Below, piece after piece: positions 32,913 through 42,444 of a stretch of 64,000 bases of DNA. Made by a program: the position numbers and the translations under genes. Each line of letters opens with the position of its first letter. The stretch's first letter is position 1. The stretch lies in assembly GCA_030068145.1 (NCBI GenBank), contig JAPJBO010000638.1, positions 1-64,000 on the forward strand, given 5' to 3'. The notes under the pieces are model-generated. The model was not told the origin of the DNA, ran no database searches, and saw only the letters and a program-made list of their open reading frames with translations. Source of the stretch: Diplonema papillatum (taxonomy: Eukaryota; Euglenozoa; Diplonemea; Diplonemida; Diplonemidae).

Positions 32913-35330
32913 TCAGCCGGCCTCCGCCGACTCCACGGCGACGGACATCGTCTCAATTTTGTTGCGCAGGGTCTCGTTGCGGGAGAACTCCTCTTGCAGC
33001 TCCTTGATCGCCTGCAGGTACGACCGCTGGACCGAGACGTGCGAAGCGTGGTCGTCGACTTTGGCGCGAAGCTGCTTCTGTCCCTCAGTCAGCTTGTCCG
33101 CTACTTTGCGCTGCTTCGTGCGCACTTTTTCGACGACGTCTTTGATGCCGTCGGCGAGCGCCTGCTTCGTCTCGTTCGGTTGCTTCGGCCCGAGAATGTC
33201 GGTGATCTGCTGCTCGATGTCCTTCATGAGGTCCGCCTCTGTCTGCAGGTTCTTCTGCTTCTCCGCCAGGGTGTTGTACATGTTGTAGTAACTCTTCGTC
33301 TCCTCGTACTTCCAGGAAATTTGCTCGTAGAGCTCGGTGAAGCGCTTTTCGTACTGCGCGAGCTCTGCACGGGTGGGGTATTTGTCTATCGAACGGTTGA
33401 CGCCTGCCACGTCTCGGTCACGATCTGCGACGATGCGGATCAGCGGGAGGAGCTTTCCGTGCACTTTTTGGACCTGTTCTTGGAGGGCGGCGATGACCTC
33501 TTCGTCTTCCGACATCGTGTGGGCCTCGAGGATTTTTTCTTCGAGCTTCTTCAGCTTCTTCTTCCACGCCGAGAGTTCGGCGGCGCGCTTCGCCCGCAGA
33601 GTCTCGGCGTCCTCCTCCACCATTTCGATCTGCCGCAGCAGCTTCATGATCCGGTTGAAGAGCTCCTTCTTCTTGGGATCCGCCTTCAAGCTCTTTTCGA
33701 TCTTCCGGATCTCTTCCATGATCCGCGCCGTGCGCCGCTCCTTCTTCCCGAGGTCCTTGCTGACCTTGTCGGCCGCTGCCTGCGCAGCTTCTCGCTCAGC
33801 CACGATGGCTCGCACCGCGTCTCGCTGCTGCTCGAGCTGGCTTTGCTTCTTCTGCAGCTGAGCTTCCCTCTTCTTCAGAGCCGCCAGTTCTGCGTCGTCC
33901 TTCGTCGCTTCTTCTCGGAGAGATGTCATACGTTCTTCGAACGCGGCCGACACCTGAGTGTTCGTTTTTTCTCATTGAACTTGGACATGGAAGCTGAGCA
34001 AAACAGCTGTTCCTTTTTCCTCATTGAACTTGGACTCTGAGAAACAGCATCCGAGTACCTTGGAGGTAATGCGCTGCGTCAAAAATCACGCCGCTTCATG
34101 AAACAGCCGCGGCGCATCAGGTTTAATTTTGACGCCACAAAAAACAGCAAAAACGAGCGGCGGTGCAAACCTGAGCGATAGCGGCGCTTTGCTGCGCGAC
34201 AAGGCCGCCGACGGCCGACGAAGAAAACTTTGTCCGCTCCTTCATGCTGGCCATTTGCGCCATCTTCTCTTGCATCGCTGTGGGATTTTTGGTGTCGAAT
34301 AGGGGGGTTGTGTTTTTTTAAACTCCAGTGCAATCAGAGCCCTGTACAACCAGTTTCCTTCGACAATAAGCCAACTGGATCCCCACACTCCCGTTTCTGG
34401 TCCTACCGTACTACGGTTCCCTTTCCATCTGAGACACAACATTTTCATGACAGACACCCAACAACTATGTTACCCAACCGACATGTAAATTGCCACCGAA
34501 AACCACATCACGAATGTGGGTAGCGTTCGTTGGGCCGGGGTAAGGCCGGGGTAAGGCGGGGGCTTCTGATTATGTTTTGCTGTCCAAACAAGGGAAATCC
34601 GTCCGGGCTATAGCGGAAGACCTCGAGGAACTCCGAAACGACGCGCGGGCATACCCTTGAGCTCCCGCTCTTGCTCCTCTTGCATCTTTTTGAGCTGGTC
34701 CTTGGCGCGTTGGTCTTCGTCCTCCATGGCCTCCATGTCGAGGTCCGTCCGGATTTGGTACGCGTGCCCGTACTCCAGCAGGACCGACGACACGTGCGCG
34801 ACTTCCGTCGACAGATCTTCGTCCGGCGACCTCTTGAGGACCCGCTTGGGCAGCGTCGCCTCCCGTTCGGGAGCGGCGTCGGCGGGGCGCGGGCCGAACT
34901 CGCGGTCGAAGAGGAATTCGCCTTGGCGGAAAATCGAGGCTTCCTGCTCCTTCCGCACCGCGGCGACGCGCTTGAGGAGCCACTCGATGACGGAGATCAG
35001 CTTCGGGAAGTCGGACAGGCTCGTGATCTGGTACGCCTGCAGGCCGTGCTTGCTCTGCATGGCGGTCAGCGCGTTTTCGATGTTCTCCCCGACCTTGGTC
35101 TTGTGCCGGATGTTCGAATTCTCCCGGAACTCGACATCGATCGACTCCCTGCTGCAGTATATCGCCCACGCCAACCCGCCCGCGATCTTGTCGAACGTGT
35201 CGATGGCGCTGATCCGAGCCCGGTAGTACCCTCCCTCCACGAGCAGGTTCACGATCTTCTCGATGCCCTGCGCCCGGTCCGCCTCGTACGACACCTTCGC
35301 ATTGTCGCCTCGCCGAAGGCGCGTCGACAT
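32913..35330 (-). CDS. CCDC93: CCDC93, Commander/CCC-complex subunit, three exons, 607 aa
   Basis: Exons are 35330-34655, 34277-34171 and 33953-32913; phases 1 and 0, donors GTATGC and GTTTGC, acceptors CACAG and CTCAG. The N-terminus matches CCDC93: IVNLLVEGGYYRARISAIDT with FDKIAGGLAWAI, FRENSNIRHKTKVGE, SLSDFPKLISVIEWLLKR and VSSVLLEYGHAY (an NN-CH-like fold, residues ~15-125). The C-terminal half is coiled coil, with the diagnostic block YPTRAELAQYEKRFTELYEQ, ISWKYEETKSYYNMYNTL. The length is close to the human protein. CCDC93 joins CCDC22 and the COMMD proteins in the CCC part of the Commander complex, which recycles membrane cargo from endosomes. Exon 2 (MQEKMAQMASMKERTK) is short and easily missed. 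Confidence 0.94.
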
Positions 35331-35880
35331 ATCCCCCGCGGGGTGCCTCCCAGCCCCTCCCCTCTTTTCTTAAGCACCGCCGACGCCCTTTCCTCCCTCA
35401 CCCCCCTGTGTTGCGAGCTTTTGCTGGGCTTGAAAAGCTCTCGAGGCGAGTGTCTCCGAAGGTCGCGGCGTTGCGACCTTAGGCGGTGGCGTTGCGGTGG
35501 TTTGTAGAGAGGCTTTCCACGTGATGTGCAACAAATGTCCGAGCCGGTCTCTGGGGAAACCTGTATATGCCTGCCGATGCTCTGATACGGGCGAGCTCTC
35601 CCAACCTGATTCAACTCGTCAAGCATATCGCCTTATGAGCCGGTCCACCTCCGGCTGATAGACCACAATAACCTACGATAACCTGTGCTAGCCTGCGATA
35701 GACCACCGAAAGGCTGTGTAGCTTGGGTTAGTTTGGGATAGGATGCAAAGAACCTGTGGCGATAATCTGCATGCGCCGGCGTCGCGGTCTTCTCCTCGCA
35801 CTGTGATAGACAGCAGCGGGCAGTTCTGTGCACTTCCAGGAAATAGGGTGGACTGGCTCACTGTACGTGAGCAGGGCGAA

Positions 35881-35980
35881 TTTGCACAGCTCGTTGCTTG
35901 TATGATCAGGTCAAACCCTCTAATCCTAACTTTGCACAGCTCGTTGCTTGTATGATTAGGACAAACCCTCTAATCCTAAC
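35881..35980. repeat. 50-bp tandem duplication
   Basis: Copies 35881-35930 and 35931-35980 differ at two positions. Each starts TTTGCACAGCTCGTTGCTTG and ends CCCTCTAATCCTAAC. Confidence 0.9.
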
Positions 35981-36799
35981 CAGGTGCAACGTTGTAAGGC
36001 GCGAGAGTGGAGATCGTTTTAAGCCACCAACCTAGAAATAAGAGAAAAATAACAGATATGAGAGCCTGTGTGTGTGAGGGGAATGGGGCAGAGGTCAGTG
36101 GTGGAAAGCATTCCGGTTCTGCAACTTTATTGCGAACAAAGAAAAAGGAAGCAGGGAAAATACTCGGTGGTGCCGCCCGCTTGTTCGACGCCACCCGGCA
36201 CACGGGCGACAGCACATGCACACCTTCTCCTGCAATCGGGCTCGTGTTGCATCGGCATGCTTTGATGAGTATCACACCATTGAATTCACGACTGGCGGCC
36301 TCCACGAGTATCCCCTACGAAGCAGGTGCTTATTCAAAAAATCAGAAGAAGAAAGGTTAAGCAAGAAGACAACTATCTTTTCCAAGTCGAAAAACTTTTG
36401 TTTAAAGGTGGGGTCTGCGCAATGAGTTGTGCGTGTGGATGTGTGTACCTGTGAGTAGCATCGTCAAGGACAACCCTCAACAGCGTCCAGTCAGCTCGTA
36501 GATAGCTCGTCACGACCAGGCCTATGCTGAACGCACAGGCAAATCCCGGCGTGTGTCTTGAGAGGGGGCTGTGGGGAACAACAGCGGAGAATGTCGCAAC
36601 GACGACGTCTCCGTGGTTCAACCACAATTTTGCATGCGGTTGCATACTTGTACTCCAGAAAAATGAATGGTTTACGACGCCTCGGAGGGATGGGGAAGCA
36701 AGACCAGGAATCCCACGAGGGCACGCGGTGTGAGAAGAAAAAGACCCAAATGGGCGGGCGGGAGGGGCTGGATAACGCTCATTTCGTGCGGTCGACAAC

Positions 36800-36881
36800 T
36801 TTTTTTTTTTTTGCGCCTCCGACTTTTTTTTTGGCGATCGCCGGTCGGAGCCAGCGCAAAAAAAAAAAAAAAAAAAAAAAA
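36800..36881. repeat. Poly-T/poly-A inverted repeat
   Basis: A T-run followed by GCGCCTCCGAC faces GTCGGAGCCAGCGC followed by a 24-nt A-run. The arms pair with one 3-nt bulge and could form a long hairpin or cruciform. The origin is unknown. Confidence 0.75.
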
Positions 36882-38486
36882 GCACCACGTGGTGTGATTC
36901 AAACCAAGTTCTGCCGGGTTTCCGCCCGAACAGCTGAGGGCAGCCCAAGGAGGGTTCTCGGCGACTTCTTACCGGCTTTCTACCGGGATCTGGATCACAC
37001 CACCACACATTTTGGGTTCCTCTGCACGAACAGCCGAGGGCAGCCCGCTTGCTTTACCTTAGCCCCCGCAGCTTTGGCACGACACAGGGGGTTTGCCGCA
37101 GCAGCTTTTCAGGAAGCTGGCTCGTAGGCCAGATGACCGGGCGGGTCGTCTGGAAGTATAGAAACAGGCGCGGGGATGGTCGGGACGGGGGGGGCGCACA
37201 CCAGTTGAAGCGATGAAGGAAGCAGAGCAAAAAAAAAACAAAATGGAAAAAAAAAAGAAGGGGTGAAAGGAAGAAAAAGGGGTGAAAGGCTTGGATAGAG
37301 GGGCTGCCGAACGCAGAGGGGGGGAGCGGCACAAGACAACCGCGACCGGCCGTGTGACGCAGCAATCGATGACGTTGTGCTGCGGTGTTGTTCGCGGTGA
37401 GCTGGGACGACGGCCGCCGCACTGACTAACTGTGCCGCGCTGTGCCCAGCAGCGGGCGGGAAGCAAAAACAACCTCCCCTTGTTGTAAAGAAGAAGCAAA
37501 AGAAAAAAAAAAAGAAGCGAAGGGGAGTTGGAAAACAAAAGAAAAAAGAACAAGGAGAAACGGAAAAGGATAAGAAAGGCAAGATGAAACACACGTGAGG
37601 GGGGGGCTGGGCGGGTTGGTGAGGTGGGGGTGCAGCATATGTGAGGCGTGCGACGCCATACCACTTGATCTGCCCTCCACGCACATGCATACCATGCAGG
37701 CTACCTCCACAGGCTGTGGACACACAGCACACGTACATCTAACAGGACCGCACCTCCCGGCGAATTGGGCTCCACGATGAGAAGGCAGGTGGGGATGGCT
37801 CAGCATGGCACACATTTGCAGTACCGGGGCGGGGACCGTATGCAGCCAGGTTTCTCGTTCAGGAACAGACACGAGGCCTACTCTTGACGAGCAACTCTCA
37901 CCTTCCCGCATCTGGTCCTACTCATCCGGACTGTTCCTTCCCACCCGGGGAGTTAGCTTGGTGGACGCCGGGGAGATCCCGGGAGGAGAGGATTCCCATT
38001 GCAGGCGCCCAACAACCCTGTTCAGCCCTGCGCAGCCCAACCCGACGTGGTGTATAACCACCCGAACCTCGGTTTTCGTTCTTGTGTTTCCGGCGCACCC
38101 GGTGTGCAAACCCGCGCACCGGTGCCGGGATGACGATGCGAGTCTTCGGTGTTTACATAACACCCTTCTTTGCTTTTTAATCTCTATATTTCTTCTTGCT
38201 GCTGCGGGTCCCTGCGGGCGGGCGGCATAACCTCGGTACCTGGGTGTTTGCGGGCCAGGACAACGACGTGAGCCTCTGTTCGTGTTCTCTGCTTTCGCTC
38301 CACAGGGTGCCGTAGACGTCGTCACCCCTGGGGGGCCTGGGTGTAGGGCCGGGAAGCGACGCGCGGAAAAGCCTCCTGATCGGAGCTCACTCGCAGCGGA
38401 ACCATAGGGCAGTCCTGCGACAGCGGCAGCTACACAGAAAGCTTACCTCCCCGGGGGACTGGGGGGAAGTGCCGGTTTGCATGTTT

Positions 38487-38660
38487 TCGGGCAGAAGCAC
38501 TGCCTCTCATGTTCGATGCGTGCAAGCATCAGGTTTCGAACGGGGGATTGCAAGAACGTGCTGGGAATGGGTACGTGCTCAACAGCACTGGTCCCGTCTG
38601 CGCCGTGTTTCGGTCCTTTAAGCCACGGACACATAAGGCGGACCATCATCAGCGCGGAAC
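38487..38660. repeat. Dispersed repeat, longest local copy
   Basis: It contains GGGCAGAAGCACTGCCTCTC, a GATGC...GCATC stem, and GCCGTGTTTCGGTCCTTTAA. Parts recur near 7879, 32652, 46986, 51411 and 54300. No coding capacity or terminal structure was identified, so the element class is unknown. Confidence 0.6.
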
Positions 38661-39051
38661 ATTTCGAACGGGGGGGTTGGGCTGAGTGCGGTTTGGGGGG
38701 GGTTGTTTTCTTTTGATCTATATTGATCAGCCGATTGATACCGAGAATGCTTCCTTTTATCAAGCGCAACGAGAAGCCGGGAACATGAATGGGCAAAGGC
38801 CTCACTGCCATCTGCCAAGCATAGCTTCCGGGATTCACCCTGCTGGTGGGGCAAGAGGAGGGCGGGAAACAGCCACCTTCATCCCCCCTCAAGACGAAAA
38901 GAAAGAAATAAATGCGCACGGACATTTGTTTGTGGTTTCTCTCTCCTTTTCCCCGTCGGGGGGGTCGGCACCTCGTCGCTTTCGCTCCATTTTTTTTTCT
39001 CCTGCTTGTTGTTTTTTTTTTTGCTCGTGCTTTTTTACGGTCCCTTCTTGC

Positions 39052-40247
<1,196 letters not shown>

Positions 40248-40354
40248 TTAAATCCTGCTGGCACAGTGGAGAATGCTGCTGGTTCGTCAAAAGATACAAA
40301 AGACGGAGGTGGAGCAAATCTGATACGCTGTAACATAGACACGGAGTGTGCACA

Positions 40355-40392
40355 GTGCGATGCCCAGGGTAGTCGAAGGCCTGACAAACACA
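40355..40392. promoter_or_regulatory. Conserved ~38-nt hairpin element (copy upstream of E2 gene)
   Basis: It shares CAGGGTAGTCGAAG and CCTGACA with the element at 17984-18021, with about five differences. It lies 160 bp upstream of the E2 start and 94 bp to the left of the snoRNA array, possibly in a 5' UTR intron. Confidence 0.5.
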
Positions 40393-40485
40393 CGAATGCG
40401 ACATCTGATAGCGGCCGGACTCGCAGACAAGGAGGTTTCGGTACGAGCGAATGTGGACACCACGACGTTAATTCGAAATAGCGGA

Positions 40486-40576
40486 TCAGGCTCATTAAAT
40501 CGGTTTTACATATCGAAGCATCAAACAGAACCGGGGGCGGCATATGTTCTATCGAAGTTGCAGTTAGAATCATCAT
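40486..40576 (-). ncRNA. Box C/D snoRNA, unit 9 in transcript order
   Basis: C box ATGATGA at 40576-40570 and D box CTGA at 40489-40486. The guide GATTTAATGAGC lies directly upstream of the D box. This is the most diverged unit: the middle reads CATATGTTCT where the others have CCTGTCC. Confidence 0.65.
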
Positions 40577-40621
40577 GTTGCGCGACCCATGCCTGGACAC
40601 GGGGAAAATTAGACTGGTAGA

Positions 40622-40709
40622 TCAGGCTCATTAAATCGGTTTACAAATCGAAGCATCAAACAGAACCGGGGGCGGCCTGTCCTATCGAAGTTGCAGTTAG
40701 AGTCATCAT
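40622..40709 (-). ncRNA. Box C/D snoRNA, unit 8
   Basis: C box ATGATGA and D box CTGA are intact, and the guide is unchanged for the first 12 nt. One T is missing from the run just beyond it. Confidence 0.75.
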
Positions 40710-40790
40710 TTGCATTGAGTGTGCCAAAGAGTCCAAACATGGAAGAACTCGGTCATGTGGATGCACGACGCAGGACGACGAACTGGCAGA

Positions 40791-40879
40791 TCAGGCTCAT
40801 TAAATCGGTTTTACAAAACGAAGCATCAAACAGAACCGGGGGCGGCCTGTCCTATCGAAGTTGCAGTTAGAATCATCAT
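40791..40879 (-). ncRNA. Box C/D snoRNA guiding 18S Am100-equivalent (snR51/SNORD57-like), unit 7; reference unit
   Basis: The 89-nt minus-strand transcript starts with C box ATGATGA and ends with D box CTGA. An internal TTTGATGC is a C'-like box. The 12 nt before the D box (GATTTAATGAGC), plus the D-box C, pair with GGCTCATTAAATC, the near-universal eukaryotic 18S segment around yeast positions 96-108. By the D+5 rule the methylated base pairs with T at -5, which is the last A of GGCTCA. By my count this is yeast 18S A100 (human A99), known to be methylated under snR51 and SNORD57 guidance. No long terminal stem is obvious, so ends may be set by K-turn binding. The organism's own 18S was not available for comparison. 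Confidence 0.82.
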
Positions 40880-40926
40880 TTGTGTTGCTGGTGGCTTTTG
40901 AACGTGGAAGATCTCGGTCACGGTGG

Positions 40927-41015
40927 TCAGGCTCATTAAATCGGTTTTACAAGACGAAGCATCAAACAGAACCGGGGGCGGCCTGTCCTATCGAAGTTGC
41001 AGTTAGCATCATCAT
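40927..41015 (-). ncRNA. Box C/D snoRNA, unit 6
   Basis: Same boxes and guide as the reference unit, with one change near the C box (GCTAACTG for TCTAACTG) and one in the AAAAC run. Flanked by the type A spacer. Confidence 0.8.
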
Positions 41016-41062
41016 GTGTGTTGCTGGTGGCTTTTGAACGTGGAAGATCTCGGCCACGGTGG

Positions 41063-41151
41063 TCAGGCTCATTAAATCGGTTTTACAAAACGAAGCATCA
41101 AACAGAACCGGGGGCGGCCTGTCCTATCGAAGTTGCAGTTAGAATCATCAT
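41063..41151 (-). ncRNA. Box C/D snoRNA, unit 5
   Basis: Same boxes and guide as the reference unit. The body is identical by eye to unit 7. Confidence 0.8.
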
Positions 41152-41204
41152 TTGTGTTGCTGGTGGCGTGGAAGATCTCGGTCACGGGAACTATACGTGG
41201 CAGA

Positions 41205-41293
41205 TCAGGCTCATTAAATCGGTATTACAAATCGAAGCATCAAACAGAACCGGGGGCGGCCTGTCCTATCGAAGTTGCAGTTAGAATCATCAT
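41205..41293 (-). ncRNA. Box C/D snoRNA, unit 4
   Basis: Boxes intact. A single A replaces T just beyond the guide (CGGTATTAC on the plus strand), outside the 12-nt core pairing. Confidence 0.8.
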
Positions 41294-41353
41294 TTGTGTA
41301 GCTGGTGGCTTTGAACGTGGAAGGTCTTGTTCATGGGGCGTAAACGTGGCAGA

Positions 41354-41442
41354 TCAGGCTCATTAAATCGGTTTTACAAAACGAAGCATCAAAGAGAACC
41401 GGGGGCGGCCTGTCCTATCGAAGTTGCAGTTAGAATCATCAT
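41354..41442 (-). ncRNA. Box C/D snoRNA, unit 3
   Basis: Boxes and guide intact. One change lies next to the C'-like box (CATCAAAGAG instead of CATCAAACAG on the plus strand). Confidence 0.8.
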
Positions 41443-41512
41443 TTGTATCGAGTGTGCTTTCCGAACGAAAGAACTCGGTCATGTGGATGCACGGCGCAAG
41501 AAAACTGGCAGA

Positions 41513-41601
41513 TCAGGCTCATTAAATCGGTTTTACAAATCGAAGCATCAAACAGAACCGGGGGCGGCCTATCCTATCGAAGTTGCAGTTAGAATCATCA
41601 T
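41513..41601 (-). ncRNA. Box C/D snoRNA, unit 2
   Basis: Boxes and guide intact, with minor changes in the middle (plus strand CCTATCC). The spacer between this unit and unit 3 is the type B spacer, also found between units 7 and 8. Confidence 0.8.
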
Positions 41602-41662
41602 TTGTGCCGTTAGTGGTTTTCGAACGGTGGAAGGTCTCGGTCACGCGGACTTTATACGCATA

Positions 41663-41751
41663 TCAGGCTCATTAAATCGGTTTTACAAAACGAAGCATCA
41701 AACAGAACCGGGGGCGGTCTGTCCTATCGAAGTTGCAGTTAGAATCATCAT
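41663..41751 (-). ncRNA. Box C/D snoRNA, unit 1 (first in transcript order)
   Basis: Boxes and guide intact. The sequence upstream in transcript order (41752 onward) is unrelated to the spacers, so the array starts here. Confidence 0.8.
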
Positions 41752-42444
41752 ATTGCTTGCAGCCCAACTCCAAGTTGCACGCTGCGCACGTCATCTCGAG
41801 GTTGATATTCTGAACTCTTATCCCGAGCAGAAGTGCGTGGTGTAGCCGTGCAAAATGCAGGAGAAAAGACGCTATGTGGTTGGGTGCTCAAACTGACGGC
41901 ATGCTTCGCTGTGAAGTTGCCTGTTGCGTCCTTCTGTCCAGATGAAAAAAGAGGAACGGTAACAAGGTTGGATGGACAAGTCTAAGGAACGGGCGGCGAA
42001 GAGAAGAGCAAACACAACGTTCTTGATTCTAAGGGTTAATAAGGGCATGCGTTTAACAAGGGGCGGGGGTGTCTATTTGGGTGGAAAGGTGAGACTACAG
42101 GTGTGCGGGGACGTTGGGTTTGACACTCGGTGGTGAGACGTTGCATCTCCCCTGAGTTCGACGCGTGGACGCAAAGGGGAAGACGCTTAGTCAAGGTACA
42201 CTTTGATTTCTTATTCCGCCCGGGCCGAGGCAAAAGCGGTGAGGTGAGACTGCGTGGTTTCTTGCCGAAGCAGACCAGCAGGACTCGAGCATGGATTGAA
42301 TGGCAACTGTGACGCTGGGGACGTTTGATGCGGCGCACCGACCTTTCCGCCGGCTTCGCGCATGGCTTCGACTTTTTTAAACATCACAACGGTTGGCAAC
42401 CCACAACCACGATAACGCCGGAGCGGGGACGGCCCGCGCGCGTT
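41752..42444. other. Intergenic region; candidate promoter of the snoRNA array
   Basis: Between the stop of the PUB-NZF-RING gene and the first snoRNA unit. No gene is seen. If the array has its own promoter on the minus strand it should lie at the left part of this stretch. Confidence 0.4.

Larger units (their letters stand above)
35331..39051. other. Repeat-rich intergenic region, 3.7 kb, no gene supported
   Basis: Upstream of CCDC93 and downstream of the E2 gene. It holds degenerate CCTGCGATAGACC-type repeats (35650-35740), a 50-bp tandem duplication (35881-35980), a poly-T/poly-A hairpin (36800-36881), purine-rich runs (37220-37280 and 37490-37580) and a dispersed-repeat copy (38487-38660). 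Frames here are low-complexity Phe/Ser/Pro or Arg-rich and none resembles a protein family. Confidence 0.55.
40486..41751 (-). repeat. Tandem array of nine box C/D snoRNA units
   Basis: Nine ~89-nt units are separated by spacers of about 45-82 nt, giving start-to-start distances of 136-169 bp. The units are about 95 percent alike; the spacers vary and fall into at least two types. Read on the minus strand each unit begins with a C box and ends with a D box. Confidence 0.9.

Noticed and set aside
35920-35985. Telomere-like CCCTCTAATCCTAACC
   Set aside because: Only two copies inside a 50-bp duplication, not a TTAGGG-type run.
31950-39050. Retroelement or virus-like insertion in the gene-poor stretch
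   Set aside because: No reverse transcriptase, integrase, capsid or helicase motifs and no long terminal repeats were seen; only short repeats and homopolymers.
40486-41751. CRISPR-like array of repeats and variable spacers
   Set aside because: The repeats are ~89 nt, far longer than CRISPR repeats. Spacers vary in length and resemble each other, there are no cas genes, and the genome is eukaryotic. Box C/D snoRNA features explain the repeat.
40486-41751. Fragments of 18S rRNA gene
   Set aside because: Only about 13-16 nt match 18S (GGCTCATTAAATC and a little beyond); the rest of the unit does not continue as 18S. Antisense pairing by a guide fits better.
40490-41845. Plus-strand frames repeating SGSLNRFYKTKHQTEPGAAC
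   Set aside because: They come from translating the snoRNA repeat on the wrong strand; the frames break at the spacers and resemble no protein.
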